A stretch of DNA of 23,108 bases from an uncultured Pseudomonadaceae bacterium (GTDB lineage: Bacteria > Pseudomonadota > Gammaproteobacteria > Pseudomonadales > Pseudomonadaceae), in the NCBI GenBank assembly GCA_947630465.1, contig CANRHT010000006.1, positions 1 through 23,108 of the forward strand, written 5' to 3'. The position numbers and the translations under genes were made by a program. A model generated the notes under the pieces. It did not search any database. It was not told where the DNA came from and saw only the letters and a program-made list of their open reading frames with translations. Within the stretch, counting starts at the first letter, position 1, and each line of letters opens with the position of its first letter. Shown piece by piece: positions 1-9,060 of the stretch.

Positions 1-51
1 GTTTTGAGAGCTGCATCACAACACACTAATCCAGATTAAGACATGATGAAG

Positions 52-102
52 CCCAGTCACGGATGACTGGGAAACAATGTTTCATCTGCAAAAGGAGTTG
101 CA
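52..102 (+). other. Cluster of three small hairpins, possible sRNA segment
   Basis: Three consecutive inverted repeats are visible. The first is an 8-bp stem, 52-59 with 64-71, with loop CGGA. The second is GAAAC/GTTTC at 71-75 and 79-83. The third is TGCAA/TTGCA at 87-91 and 98-102, with loop AAGGAG. A strong terminator follows at 111-146. GGA exposed in hairpin loops, in contexts such as CACGGATG, is the hallmark of RsmA/CsrA-sequestering RNAs (RsmY/RsmZ type), so this could be the 3' part of such an RNA read on the plus strand and entering from left of the window. Only two GGA loops are visible, and no promoter can be seen. It could equally be the 3' untranslated region of an upstream gene: one plus-strand reading frame stays open from base 1 to a TAA at 37-39. 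Confidence 0.3.
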
Positions 103-110
103 ACAACACA

Positions 111-146
111 AAAGCCCAGCTTCACGAAAGTGCAGTTGGGCTTTTT
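111..146 (+). terminator. Rho-independent terminator, probably bidirectional
   Basis: AAAGCCCA (111-118) pairs with TGGGCTTT. Inner pairs close on a GAAA tetraloop, and the plus strand continues with a run of six T. On the minus strand the same stem is followed by TTTTG, so it can also stop transcripts leaving the DUF748-DUF2845 gene group whose last stop codon is at 219. Positions 147-218 hold nothing else I can identify. Confidence 0.8.
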
Positions 147-218
147 TATATCTGAAAATTAGCAATTGTAGTGGTATGTAGGATTGTTATTTTAGATAAA
201 AACAATACAGATGATGCT

Positions 219-518
219 TTATCTCTGGCTGGATATCTTAACTAAATCGCCACCAACAAAACGTAAATAATAGTACATACCGCCTTTAGGGCCATAGATC
301 CATTCGTTGATCTGTACTTCATGGGTATGACCATATTCATTAGTCAGCTGCTTGTAACCTAAGATTTGCTCGCTGATAGGCTCACCACACTTAGCGCGCA
401 CTTCGTAGAGCGACTGACCTAGGCTGACAAGCTTGCTATTGCAGCGATAGGTGGAGGATGCAAATGAGGTGCTTACTAAGCCAAAAGCAAGAGTGAGGCA
501 TAAGAGAGGGCGCAGCAT
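219..518 (-). CDS. Secreted DUF2845 family protein (second tandem copy)
   Basis: A 99-residue protein with an N-terminal hydrophobic segment ending in a Ser/Ala-rich stretch (about residues 1-20), consistent with Sec export to the periplasm. The mature part is CNSKLVSLG, then KCGEPI, then EWIYGP, then YLRFVGGDLVKI, the pattern of the DUF2845 family. Two cysteines (about 26 and 44) could form a disulfide. It is a clear paralogue of the gene just upstream at 531-830, with the same motif order and length. The ATG at 518 has AAGGA nine bases upstream. It is the last gene of a minus-strand group with DUF748 and the first DUF2845 copy, 12 bases after the previous stop. Molecular function is unknown; the export signal and linkage to an AsmA-like protein suggest an envelope role. 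Confidence 0.75.
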   Translation of the reverse strand: MLRPLLCLTLAFGLVSTSFASSTYRCNSKLVSLGQSLYEVRAKCGEPISEQILGYKQLTNEYGHTHEVQINEWIYGPKGGMYYYLRFVGGDLVKISSQR

Positions 519-530
519 ATAAATATATCC

Positions 531-830
531 TTACTGGTCGCGGTGACTGTCGATACGGGTTAAACGGCCACCGGTGAATCGTAAAAAATATAACATGCCG
601 TTACGTGGACCATACACCCATTCTTCAATATGAAGCTCAAGACGATTGTAGTCGGCAAGTGTATAGCCAATGTTATCTCGGGCTATGGGCTGACCGCATT
701 TGCGCAGTACTTGAAACGAGCGATCACCTAAGCTCACTAATTGTGTGCCGCAGCGAAAGGTGCTGGCTAATGAGGCGGTACTGATGAGTGCTAGCAGGAT
801 TGCTAAGGTTGTTTTGGTTAAATACGTCAT
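531..830 (-). CDS. Secreted DUF2845 family protein (first tandem copy)
   Basis: About 99 residues, with an N-terminal signal peptide (roughly the first 22 residues, hydrophobic and ending ASLAS). The mature domain has FRCGTQLVSLGD, RKCGQPIA, EEWVYGP and YFLRFTGG motifs typical of DUF2845. I chose the ATG at 830 over a GTG at 833 because GGAAG sits six bases before the ATG. The ATG shares one base with the TGA stop of the upstream DUF748 gene (TGATG), so translational coupling is likely. It is paralogous to the next gene downstream. A longer C-terminal tail (DSHRDQ) and a shorter middle loop are the main differences. Function is unknown. Confidence 0.77.
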   Translation of the reverse strand: MTYLTKTTLAILLALISTASLASTFRCGTQLVSLGDRSFQVLRKCGQPIARDNIGYTLADYNRLELHIEEWVYGPRNGMLYFLRFTGGRLTRIDSHRDQ

Positions 831-3721
831 CACATACTTCCTAGGTGTAGAGTGCTGATCACCTGTTGCTTAGCATTTGTTTTTCCTTCGCTCACGTCTA
901 ATAAATAGACACGCTCAGGGTCAAGTTGTGCTTGCTCAATTAAGTATTCTTTAATGCTATTGGCGCGTGCTTGCGCCAAACGACGTAAGCCTAAAATGCT
1001 GTGTTGATAGCTGTCCAGTACAGCTGTGCGCATGTGTTGCTCACGTTCTTGCTTATTCAGTTGTGCCCATTCGGCAGGAGGTTGCTGTTTGAGTTGTGTG
1101 CGATAGATGCCTTCAAGCAGTGCTGGTTTTTCTCCATCGGGCACAATAAGGTCTTCTTTGTTTGCTTCAATCTTGCTACCGCGTCGTTGTAAAATGCTGT
1201 ACCAGGCATTTTGGTAGGCGGCACTCAGTCGCATCTGACTTAAGGGTTCAGCGTCTAAGTCGGCTCTACTGCCCCCCTCGATCTCTAAGCGTAATTGCGG
1301 GCGTTTTTGCAAACCTTGGGCTAGCGTATCGAGACTTTCTGCAATGCTGGCGTTAAGGGTGAACTCGCCTGGAGCAAAGGCTATTTCTTGCAGTTCTTTG
1401 GCATCTTTGTTGACTAAACCAGCCAGCATATTGAATGGAGCAGATACGGCGCGGGTAATTAAGTTGCGCAGGGTTTTCCAGACAATGGGTGCAACTTTAA
1501 ACTCGGGGTTATTTAAATCGCCCTGCACGGGTAAATCAAGCTTGATGCGGCCTTTACTGTCTTTGAGTAAGGCAATTGCTAGGCGCACAGGTAAATCTAC
1601 AGCGTCAGGGCTATCAACACGCTCACCAAGTTGTAATTGCTCTAGTAATAAGCTGTTGCTGGCGTTGAGTTTGCCGTCAGTGATTTTATAGTGCAGATCC
1701 AGATTTAAACGGCCTTTCTGAATACGGTAGCCTGCAAATTTACCGGAGTATGGGGTGAGAGTTGTCAACTCTAGGTGCTTAAAACTGGTGGCAATATCTA
1801 GATTTTTAAGTGGATCGTTCGCTATAAGGTGGCCCTTAATTGTTACGGGCGCATAGCGATCAACGTTACCTTTTATGTCGACTGTCGTTGGTTTATTACT
1901 TGTGCTGTCTAGCGTGCCTATTTGTCCATTGAGTTGCTGTATAGCCGTAGCGAAATTGGGTGTCAGACTAAAATCTGCGAAGTTTGCAGAACCGTCTTTG
2001 ATATCGATGCCGCCAATCTGTAGAGCAAACTCAGGTTTTATATTTTCTGCTTGATTGGCGGTGGTTTGTAGCTGATCAGTCAGTAGTTCACTGATGTTTG
2101 TAGTGAGGTTTTCGTTGATAATAAAGCGCACGTAAGGCTGTTGTAATGCCAATTTGCTCATGAAAAGCTGTTGCTGTTGTAGATTATAATTTATGCCTTC
2201 GATATCAACAGTTTGCCATTTTAATAAATCGCGTGAACGTAAGCTATCGCGCAAGTGCAGTTGATTGATTGCGGCATTGCCTTGTAATGATAGCTGCAAG
2301 TCTTCGGCTTGATTGATCTGCAACTTAACTGCGCTACTGAGTAAAGCGCTGCGCAGTTCTACGTGGGCGTAAGGGCTGATCCAGGCTTGTGCAGGGCGCA
2401 AGTCAAGGTCGCTTGTATTCAGTGTCATATCAACGTTCAGCGGCTGTAAACTAACGCTGGCACTGCTACTGATCTTGCCTTGTTCGCCAATCTGGCTATC
2501 AAGCTCAACAAGAAAACGTGAACCTGCTGTGCTATCAAAATCTTTTACTTGCAGGTTTAGATTGTGCAACTCAAGCGCAACGGGCTGACTTTGGCTTAAG
2601 TCGGCTAAATGAAGTTGCTGTTGTTGAAAATCTGCCTGTTTAACACTGATACGCCACGCAGAATGATTAGAGCTTTGTTTACTCTGTGCGAGAACTGCAT
2701 TGTTGCTAGAAGGGGAGTCAGCCGTTGGCAATAATTTCTGCCAGTTGAGAACGCCTGACTTATCAATCTGTGCCCAAGCTTCAAGTTTAGAGCTGTGTGT
2801 TTTGCCAATGATTAAACGCTGCTTGGTGAGATCAAAAGAGCTGTCACTGATACTCAGCTGTGCTAGGCGTAGCAAGGGTTGTTGCTGCTGTTGGTTGAGG
2901 GCTAAGTTGCTGAGCTTGGCGCTGAGTTGGTTGGCTGTGAATTGTAAAGTTGGGCTGAGCTCAAGTGTGTAGCGAGTGTCTAGATTAATACGACCATCGG
3001 TCAGTTGCGCGCTAAAGTGTTCGCGCACGTAAGGCCACCAACTTTTCAGTTTTGCATCAGTTAACTGCACGTGCCCGCTAGAGCTGAGCGGACTCATGCT
3101 GATATCGCCTTGCCAGTGCAGTTGCGTCCCGTCGTTGGCTTGAGCTGTCAGTTGTAGAGTGCTACGCGTACTAGGGCTGGTATCAAAATTATTTAAGGTG
3201 ATATCTAAATTAGCAAAGGTTACATCGACGGTGTCCTGTTGACGTTGGTCGTTAAAACGAGCGCTGCCTTGTTGTAAGTATATACGGTCAATCAGGACAA
3301 TCAGTGGCGTATTTGCAGTGCTTTCTGCTGGCTTTGAGCTCTGCGGTAGATTAAAAAGCTGTGTGAGATTGAACTCGCCGTTCTTGTCAAAAATCACCTG
3401 TGCTTGAGGTTGTACAAGCTCTACATTGTCTAGGTGTAAGCGCTGCGTCCACAGACTATCGTATGCAAATTTGCCATACAGGTGCTGCAAGCTGGCTTGA
3501 TGATTGTTGCTGTCGCCGAGGTGAAAGCCCCATGCGTTGAGCTCAAAGCTAAACGGGTTCAGCTCTAAACGCTGTAAATGAGCAGGCGTATTGGCATAGA
3601 GGGATAATTGCTGGTTGATGACGTGCAAGGTCACGCTGGGTATCAGTAAAAAACCTAACCAGCTATATACAGCTAGGCAGCTGATTAAAATAACGACTAA
3701 GCGTTTGAACCCTTTGCGCAT
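830..3721 (-). CDS. DUF748 / AsmA-like envelope protein
   Basis: A 963-residue protein with one N-terminal membrane anchor (about residues 9-31: LVVILISCLAVYSWLGFLL), after which the chain should lie in the periplasm. The body is long, rich in beta-strand-like alternation, Gln and Leu. It includes IGGIDIKDGSANFADFSL and YSGKFAGYRIQKGRLNLDL segments characteristic of DUF748, a branch of the AsmA/TamB-like superfamily. The C-terminal ~180 residues contain a family-typical region with LRLEIEGGSR and an ARANSIKEYLIEQ segment. AsmA-like proteins are thought to help maintain the outer membrane or bridge lipids between membranes; that role here is inference. The ATG at 3721 is preferred over a GTG at 3724: AAGGAG lies about eight bases upstream. 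It overlaps the first DUF2845 gene at TGATG, indicating an operon. Confidence 0.85.
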   Translation of the reverse strand: MRKGFKRLVVILISCLAVYSWLGFLLIPSVTLHVINQQLSLYANTPAHLQRLELNPFSFELNAWGFHLGDSNNHQASLQHLYGKFAYDSLWTQRLHLDNVELVQPQAQVIFDKNGEFNLTQLFNLPQSSKPAESTANTPLIVLIDRIYLQQGSARFNDQRQQDTVDVTFANLDITLNNFDTSPSTRSTLQLTAQANDGTQLHWQGDISMSPLSSSGHVQLTDAKLKSWWPYVREHFSAQLTDGRINLDTRYTLELSPTLQFTANQLSAKLSNLALNQQQQQPLLRLAQLSISDSSFDLTKQRLIIGKTHSSKLEAWAQIDKSGVLNWQKLLPTADSPSSNNAVLAQSKQSSNHSAWRISVKQADFQQQQLHLADLSQSQPVALELHNLNLQVKDFDSTAGSRFLVELDSQIGEQGKISSSASVSLQPLNVDMTLNTSDLDLRPAQAWISPYAHVELRSALLSSAVKLQINQAEDLQLSLQGNAAINQLHLRDSLRSRDLLKWQTVDIEGINYNLQQQQLFMSKLALQQPYVRFIINENLTTNISELLTDQLQTTANQAENIKPEFALQIGGIDIKDGSANFADFSLTPNFATAIQQLNGQIGTLDSTSNKPTTVDIKGNVDRYAPVTIKGHLIANDPLKNLDIATSFKHLELTTLTPYSGKFAGYRIQKGRLNLDLHYKITDGKLNASNSLLLEQLQLGERVDSPDAVDLPVRLAIALLKDSKGRIKLDLPVQGDLNNPEFKVAPIVWKTLRNLITRAVSAPFNMLAGLVNKDAKELQEIAFAPGEFTLNASIAESLDTLAQGLQKRPQLRLEIEGGSRADLDAEPLSQMRLSAAYQNAWYSILQRRGSKIEANKEDLIVPDGEKPALLEGIYRTQLKQQPPAEWAQLNKQEREQHMRTAVLDSYQHSILGLRRLAQARANSIKEYLIEQAQLDPERVYLLDVSEGKTNAKQQVISTLHLGSM

Positions 3722-3835
3722 CACTGCAGCTCCTTAAGTAAACTAAGGCTTAGTGTATGTAAAATATGCACAAAACAGTAGGTGTGGCGATGTTTAGGGG
3801 GGAGATATATGTTGCGAAGTGTTTGTTTGGAAGTG

Positions 3836-3867
3836 CAGCGGCTGTGTATGGATAACGACAGCCGCTG
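3836..3867. repeat. Strong inverted repeat downstream of thiolase
   Basis: A 10-bp perfect stem (CAGCGGCTGT, 3836-3845, with 3858-3867) encloses a 12-base loop, 18 bases past the thiolase stop codon on the minus strand. Neither strand has a T run after it, so it is not a canonical intrinsic terminator. It may stabilise the 3' end of the thiolase mRNA or assist factor-dependent termination. The rest of 3725-3885 shows nothing else I recognise. Confidence 0.5.
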
Positions 3868-3885
3868 TGGTTACTGCTTTAGTGA

Positions 3886-5064
3886 TTAGCGCTCAATGGC
3901 TAATGCAACACCTTGGCCGCCACCGATACATAATGTAGCGAGACCTTTTTTAACATCACGACGCATCATTTCATGCAGCAAAGTGACTAAAATGCGGCAG
4001 CCTGATGCACCAATAGGGTGGCCCAGAGCAATAGCACCACCATTGACGTTAACTTTGTCAGTGTCCCAAGCCAATTCTTGGTTGACGCTTAACGCTTGTG
4101 CAGCAAAGGCTTCGTTGGCTTCGATCAAGTCTAAGTCAGCTGTAGTCCAGCCCGCTTTACTCAAGCATTTTTGTGTTGCGGCAACTGGGCCAATACCCAT
4201 AATTGTTGGATCAACACCAGCGTTTGCGTAAGCAACGATACGCGCTAATACAGGTACGCCAAGCTCTTTAGCTTTTTCTGCGCTCATCAGCATTACTGCA
4301 GCTGCACCATCATTCAACGTAGAGGCGTTACCGGCAGTCACTGAACCGTCTTTTTTGAATGCAGGACGCAATTTAGCTAATGCATCGGCAGTACTGCCAG
4401 CACGTGGTTGCTCGTCTGTATCAAAGATGATTGGATCACCTTTACGCTGCGGAATGCTCACCGGAGTGATTTCTGCAGCGAAACGGCCCGCAGCAATAGC
4501 CGCAGTCGCTTTTGCTTGTGAAGCTGCAGCGAACTCATCTTGCTGTTCGCGTGAGATGTTGTATTTTTCAACAAGGTTTTCTGCAGTAATACCCATGTGG
4601 ATATCATTAAACGCATCCCACAGACCATCTTGAATCATGGTGTCTACAACTTTACCGTGACCCATACGTAAACCTGTACGTGCACCCGGTAAAATGTAAG
4701 GTGACAGGCTCATGTTTTCTTGACCGCCAGCGATAATAACGTCAGCATCGCCACAACGAATCGCCTGTGCAGCAAGGTGCAGGGCTTTTAAGCCTGAACC
4801 GCACACTTTGTTGAGAGTTAAAGCTGCTGTAGTAAAAGGTAAGCCAGCGTGAACAGCCGTTTGGCGTGCTGGGTTTTGACCGCTACCTGCAGTGAGTACT
4901 TGTCCGAAAATGACTTCGTCAACCTGGTCGGCTGCAACACCTGTTTGCTCAAGCAAGCTACGGATAACAGTAGCGCCTAATTGCGGAGCAGGAATATTAG
5001 CCAAGCTGCCTTGAAAGCTACCTACAGCAGTACGAGTAGCGGCAACAATTACAACTTCATTCAT
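3886..5064 (-). CDS. Acetyl-CoA C-acetyltransferase (thiolase II)
   Basis: A 392-residue thiolase that condenses two acetyl-CoA to acetoacetyl-CoA, or cleaves it in reverse. It could serve short-chain fatty acid or ketone-body degradation or polyhydroxyalkanoate precursor supply. Visible catalytic residues are Cys88 in NKVCGSG (acyl-enzyme nucleophile), His349 in GHPIGASG and Cys379 in CIGGGQG, matching biosynthetic thiolases in position and in total length. NEAFAAQAL lies just before the His motif. The ATG at 5064 has AAGGAT six bases upstream. It stands alone: about 88 bases separate it from pgi and 164 from the DUF748 gene. The leader contains an AACAATAATAA motif and a GGCTC/GAGCC hairpin. 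An atoB or phaA symbol would fit, but the sequence does not decide between them. Confidence 0.93.
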   Translation of the reverse strand: MNEVVIVAATRTAVGSFQGSLANIPAPQLGATVIRSLLEQTGVAADQVDEVIFGQVLTAGSGQNPARQTAVHAGLPFTTAALTLNKVCGSGLKALHLAAQAIRCGDADVIIAGGQENMSLSPYILPGARTGLRMGHGKVVDTMIQDGLWDAFNDIHMGITAENLVEKYNISREQQDEFAAASQAKATAAIAAGRFAAEITPVSIPQRKGDPIIFDTDEQPRAGSTADALAKLRPAFKKDGSVTAGNASTLNDGAAAVMLMSAEKAKELGVPVLARIVAYANAGVDPTIMGIGPVAATQKCLSKAGWTTADLDLIEANEAFAAQALSVNQELAWDTDKVNVNGGAIALGHPIGASGCRILVTLLHEMMRRDVKKGLATLCIGGGQGVALAIER

Positions 5065-5108
5065 AAGTACATCCTTTTTTGGTTTAACGGCTCACTGAGC
5101 CATGATAT

Positions 5109-5119
5109 TTATTATTGTT
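5109..5119 (-). promoter_or_regulatory. Candidate Hfq/Crc binding motif in thiolase leader
   Basis: Read on the minus strand, this is AACAATAATAA, two overlapping matches to the AAYAAYAA catabolite-activity motif bound by Hfq with Crc in Pseudomonas. It lies about 45 bases upstream of the acetyl-CoA acetyltransferase ATG, further from the ribosome binding site than in the best-known targets. A hairpin (5089-5101) sits between motif and gene. Because this leader is AT-rich, chance is a real alternative. Confidence 0.35.
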
Positions 5120-5152
5120 TCAGTGATTGTATAACAGCTATTAATATTTTAA

Positions 5153-6817
5153 TTAACCGCGGTGACGACTCCTGAAAAAATTAATCAAGCCCTGGGTCGA
5201 TGTATCGGTTGATTGCTGTACAACATGCCCAGTTAAACGCTGATACACATCTTCGCCTAATACTTTACCTAACTCAACACCCCATTGGTCGAATGCATTC
5301 GTGCCCCAGACCACGCTTTGCACAAATACTTTATGCTCATACAGGGCAATTAAGGCACCAAGGCGGCGTGGACAAATACGTTCTAACACGAGCGTATTGC
5401 TCGGCTTGTTGCCTAAGATTTCTTTGTGTGGAGCAAGGCGTTGTACTTCGCTTTCTGGTAAATGTTGCGCACGTAATTCTTGCGCGGCTTGTTCGCGGCT
5501 TTTGCCTTGCATCAAGGCTTGGCTTTGCGATAAGCAGTTGGCATACAACCATTGATGATGATCTGCGATTTGATTGTGGCTTACGACTGGGACAATAAAA
5601 TCAGCGGGTACCAATAAAGTGCCTTGATGCAGTAGTTGGTGATACGCATGTTGACCATTGCATCCCACACCGCCCCAGATCACTGAGCCACTTGAATAGT
5701 TTAAAGCAGTGCCATCTTGACGCACGTGCTTGCCGTTGGATTCCATGTCCAACTGCTGCAAGTGTTGGGTGAAGTTACGCAGGTAATGATCGTAAGGCAA
5801 AATAGCGTAACTTTGCGCTTGCCAAAAATCGCTGTACCAAATACCCAGCATTGCCATGATTACAGGCATGTTTTCAGCAAAAGGCGTTTCTTGGAAGTGT
5901 TGATCCATGCTCCAAGCACCGGCCAATAACTCTTTAAAATTCGACATACCAATCGACAAAGCAATGGGTAAACCTATGGCTGACCATAAAGAATAACGCC
6001 CGCCAACCCAGTCCCAGATGGGGAGAATATTCTCTGGGGCAATACCAAAGGCGACGGCTGCTTCTATATTGCTCGATACCGCAATGAAGTGCCGATCAAC
6101 ACAGGCTTCAGTGCCACCTTGCGCTAAATACCAGCGCCGCGCCGCTTGGGCGTTTTTTAATGTTTCTAGAGTATTAAATGACTTACTAGAGACAATAAAA
6201 AGTGTGGTTTGCGCGTTAAGTGTTTGGCTCAGTTCGTGAAACTCACTGCCATCAATATTGGCTAGAAAGTGACAGTGCACGCCTTGCTGCGCGAAGGGCA
6301 GTAAAGCTTCTGATACCAGTTGCGGACCTAAAAATGATCCACCGATACCAATATTAACCACGTCAGTGATTGGCTTTTCACTGTAACCGCGCCATAAACC
6401 GTTATGAATACGGTTGACCAGTTCTGTCATTTTATTGAGTACGTCGTGAATCAACGGCATTAAATCTTCGCCATCGACTAACAGCGTATCGCCAACAGGG
6501 CGGCGCAGGGCCGTATGTAGCGCAGCGCGCTGCTCAGAGGCGTTTACTTTTTCGCCATTAAAGAGGGCTTTAATAGCATCTTGCAGTTGGCTTTGTTGTG
6601 CCAGTTGCATGAGTAAATTAAGCGTTGTTTCATCTAAAATATTTTTAGAGAAATCGAGCAGTAAACCATCATGGTTGAGCGAAAAACGCTCAAAACGCTT
6701 TGGATCTGCGGCAAAAGCCTCTTGCATACTAAAGCTTTGCATGGCTTCGCGTTGCTTGACTAACAGTTGCCACGCGGGGAGTTGAGCGGCGTCATTAGGG
6801 TTTTGGTAATGGGTCAT
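5153..6817 (-). CDS. pgi: Glucose-6-phosphate isomerase
   Basis: A 554-residue cytoplasmic enzyme interconverting glucose 6-phosphate and fructose 6-phosphate. Both family signatures are present: [14 protein letters not shown] (about 269-282) and [17 protein letters not shown] (about 502-518). Expected catalytic residues are visible: Glu359 in MESNGK, His390 in CNGQHAYH and Lys518 at the end of the second signature. The phosphate-binding SSKSFNT segment is at about 210-216. Length equals the usual bacterial Pgi. The start at 6817 has only a weak AGAG-type ribosome binding site but matches the family's N-terminus. It follows panD by 63 bases on the same strand, the order known from Pseudomonas, and may be co-transcribed with the pan genes. 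Confidence 0.97.
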   Translation of the reverse strand: MTHYQNPNDAAQLPAWQLLVKQREAMQSFSMQEAFAADPKRFERFSLNHDGLLLDFSKNILDETTLNLLMQLAQQSQLQDAIKALFNGEKVNASEQRAALHTALRRPVGDTLLVDGEDLMPLIHDVLNKMTELVNRIHNGLWRGYSEKPITDVVNIGIGGSFLGPQLVSEALLPFAQQGVHCHFLANIDGSEFHELSQTLNAQTTLFIVSSKSFNTLETLKNAQAARRWYLAQGGTEACVDRHFIAVSSNIEAAVAFGIAPENILPIWDWVGGRYSLWSAIGLPIALSIGMSNFKELLAGAWSMDQHFQETPFAENMPVIMAMLGIWYSDFWQAQSYAILPYDHYLRNFTQHLQQLDMESNGKHVRQDGTALNYSSGSVIWGGVGCNGQHAYHQLLHQGTLLVPADFIVPVVSHNQIADHHQWLYANCLSQSQALMQGKSREQAAQELRAQHLPESEVQRLAPHKEILGNKPSNTLVLERICPRRLGALIALYEHKVFVQSVVWGTNAFDQWGVELGKVLGEDVYQRLTGHVVQQSTDTSTQGLINFFRSRHRG

Positions 6818-6880
6818 GATGCCGCTCTACTTGTATTGATGCGAGGGTGAAGTAGCCTCCACCCGGGTACATATTGAAAC

Positions 6881-7261
6881 TTAAGCCAGTTGTACAGGAA
6901 TAGCGTTGCTGCTATGGCTTAATGAGCCGTCTTTACCCATATAGAGTAAGCGTGGCTCATGTGTGGCAAGCTCGCTTTCTTCGTAGTTGCAATAAGCGCA
7001 AATAATCAATAAATCACCCACAGCCGCTTTGTGTGCTGCCGCGCCGTTCACTGAAATGATTTGTGAACCCGCTTCGCCACGAATAGCGTAAGTGGTAAAA
7101 CGCTCACCATTGTTTACGTTATAAATCTGGATTTGCTCGTACTCACGAATGCCAGACATATCCAGCCAATCGCCGTCAATGGCGCAAGAACCTTCGTAAT
7201 CAACGACGGCGTGAGTGGTAATTGCTCGGTGCAATTTTGCTTTGAGCATAATGGTTTGCAT
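6881..7261 (-). CDS. panD: Aspartate 1-decarboxylase
   Basis: A 126-residue pyruvoyl-dependent enzyme that makes beta-alanine from L-aspartate for pantothenate synthesis. The self-processing site is present as YEGSCAIDG, with cleavage expected between Gly24 and Ser25; Ser25 becomes the pyruvoyl group. Other family motifs are KAKLHRA near the N-terminus, [10 protein letters not shown] and [12 protein letters not shown]. The ATG at 7261 is supported by GAGGAA six bases upstream and by the conserved N-terminus. It lies 54 bases downstream of panC, so panB, panC and panD probably form one transcription unit supplying both precursors and the ligase. Confidence 0.97.
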   Translation of the reverse strand: MQTIMLKAKLHRAITTHAVVDYEGSCAIDGDWLDMSGIREYEQIQIYNVNNGERFTTYAIRGEAGSQIISVNGAAAHKAAVGDLLIICAYCNYEESELATHEPRLLYMGKDGSLSHSSNAIPVQLA

Positions 7262-7315
7262 GTTGATTTCCTCTTTGACATGGCGCGCTATAGTTGTGCG
7301 CTGCGATTGTCGTTA

Positions 7316-8164
7316 TTACAAGTCAATGATTAAGTTGTCGATCAGGCGCGTGCTGCCAAGATAAGCGGCCGCCAGTAAGATCAATTGTGTGCTGGCTAAG
7401 TCAGCTTTTTCTAGGGTTAATGCGTCGCGTAACTCTATGTAATCTAAGCGAAAACCTGCTGCATTAAGTTCACTGTTAAATTGTGCAAACAGTGCAGGGT
7501 AATCGCGATCACCAGTTATTATTTTTGCTTTGAGCGTCTGCATGCATTGGTGCAAAGCAGGCGCATTCGCGCGTTGTGGAGCGCTAAGATACCCATTTCG
7601 CGATGATAATGCGAGGCCATCATGGTCGCGCACTATAGGTACACCGAAAACCTGCACTGGAATATTAAGGTCCGCAACCATTTTTCGAATGACGGCTAAC
7701 TGCTGGAAATCTTTCTCGCCAAACAAGGCTATATCCGGCTGCACCATATTCAGCAGTTTGCACACTACAGTGGCGACACCATCAAAATGCCCTGGACGAC
7801 TGCCGCCACACAGGCCTGTGGAAACACCTGGAACACTGACCAGTGTATGTTGCTCCATACCATGGGGGTAGATGGTCTGGGCATCAGGTATGAACAATAG
7901 ATTGCAGCCGGCTTCTTGCAGCTTACTTTGATCCGCTTCTAGAGTGCGCGGGTAACTGTCTAAGTCTTCATTGGCACCAAATTGCAGCGGATTAACAAAG
8001 ATGCTGGCGACGACACAATCAGCACGCTCTACCGCTTGCTTGATAAGTGCTATATGGCCTGCGTGCAAATTACCCATGGTCGGCACTAGAGCAATACTCT
8101 GACCGGCTTGGCGCGCCTCGGCAATGGTGTCGCGCAGTTGTTGTAGATTATTAAGCGTTTTCAT
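7316..8164 (-). CDS. panC: Pantothenate synthetase (pantoate--beta-alanine ligase)
   Basis: A 282-residue cytoplasmic ligase joining pantoate and beta-alanine with ATP. It belongs to the cytidylyltransferase-like fold group: the HIGH-type motif is HAGH (34-37) in [14 protein letters not shown] is at about 149-152, and the KMSKS-like region is [10 protein letters not shown] (about 185-194). [12 protein letters not shown] is the conserved pantoate-site segment. Its ATG overlaps the panB stop codon by four bases (ATGA), giving tight translational coupling. Length is normal for the family. Confidence 0.97.
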   Translation of the reverse strand: MKTLNNLQQLRDTIAEARQAGQSIALVPTMGNLHAGHIALIKQAVERADCVVASIFVNPLQFGANEDLDSYPRTLEADQSKLQEAGCNLLFIPDAQTIYPHGMEQHTLVSVPGVSTGLCGGSRPGHFDGVATVVCKLLNMVQPDIALFGEKDFQQLAVIRKMVADLNIPVQVFGVPIVRDHDGLALSSRNGYLSAPQRANAPALHQCMQTLKAKIITGDRDYPALFAQFNSELNAAGFRLDYIELRDALTLEKADLASTQLILLAAAYLGSTRLIDNLIIDL

Positions 8165-8961
8165 GCGCTAAACTCATGCTCCGCAGCTGGAAAGGATTGA
8201 TCTTTAACTGAGCGTGCGTAGAGGCTAATAGCATCAGCAATACTGCTTTGCCCTTGCATAAAGTTACGCACAAATTTAGGGGTGCGACCGCTGAGAGACA
8301 ATCCCAACATGTCGTGCATCACCAGCACTTGTCCGTCAGTATCACGACCCGCACCAATGCCAATCACTGGGATTTGTACTGCACGACTGATCCGCGCGGC
8401 CAACTCGCTGGGCACGCATTCTAATAGCAGTAAAGCCGCGCCTGCTTGCTCAAGAGCTAGGGCATCTTCGAGCATTTTTTGCGCTTGTGCATCGCCGCGG
8501 CCTTGTACTTTATAACCACCAAAGACGTTCACCGATTGCGGGGTCAGTCCCATATGCACGCAGCTTGGAATACCGCGCTCAGCCAGTAAACGTACGGAGT
8601 CTGCTAGCCAAGCACCACCTTCGAGTTTGACCATATGTGCGCCTGCTTGCATCAGCGTGGTGCAGCTTTGGTAGGTTTGCTCCAATGTGGCTGCACTCAT
8701 AAAGGGTAAGTCGCAGAGAATTAATGCACCTTTATTACCGCGTTTTACACAAGCCGTGTGGTAGGCCATATCAGCAACGGTGACAGGTAAAGTGCTGTCG
8801 TGACCTTGCAGTACCATGCCTAAAGAGTCACCGATCAATAAGATCTCAATACCTGCAACGCACGCGGTTGCAGCAAAAGTGGCGTCATAGCAGGTCAGCA
8901 TGGTGATTTTTTCACCGCGCTGCTTGGATTTTAATAATGTTGTTAGGGTAACGTCAGACAT
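8161..8961 (-). CDS. panB: 3-methyl-2-oxobutanoate hydroxymethyltransferase
   Basis: A 266-residue enzyme transferring a hydroxymethyl group from methylene-tetrahydrofolate to 2-oxoisovalerate to form ketopantoate, the first committed step of pantothenate synthesis. Family motifs are TCYDATFA (23-30), IGDSLGMV (43-50, metal ligand Asp45), CDLPF (Asp84), KLEGG (Lys112, Glu114), GLTPQSV and GIGAG. The reading frame stays open 13 codons further upstream. I chose the ATG at 8961 because GAGGAT precedes it by seven bases and [10 protein letters not shown] matches the usual N-terminus. It follows folK with about 100 bases between them and overlaps panC. Confidence 0.97.
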   Translation of the reverse strand: MSDVTLTTLLKSKQRGEKITMLTCYDATFAATACVAGIEILLIGDSLGMVLQGHDSTLPVTVADMAYHTACVKRGNKGALILCDLPFMSAATLEQTYQSCTTLMQAGAHMVKLEGGAWLADSVRLLAERGIPSCVHMGLTPQSVNVFGGYKVQGRGDAQAQKMLEDALALEQAGAALLLLECVPSELAARISRAVQIPVIGIGAGRDTDGQVLVMHDMLGLSLSGRTPKFVRNFMQGQSSIADAISLYARSVKDQSFPAAEHEFSA

Positions 8962-8997
8962 GCAAGTGATCCTCTTTGGTACCCGTGTAGGTACTCG

Positions 8998-9022
8998 CAT
9001 CAGGGGCGTTATAGTCCTGATG
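8998..9022. repeat. Inverted repeat between folK and panB
   Basis: CATCAGG (8998-9004) and CCTGATG (9016-9022) form a perfect 7-bp stem with an 11-base spacer. A smaller GTACC/GGTAC pair lies at 8979-8983 and 8990-8994, next to the panB ribosome binding site. The pair could be RNA structure in the panB leader or an operator. There is no T run, so a terminator is unlikely. Confidence 0.4.
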
Positions 9023-9060
9023 ACTTAGGTTTAAGTCAATCATTTATATAGATTTACCGA

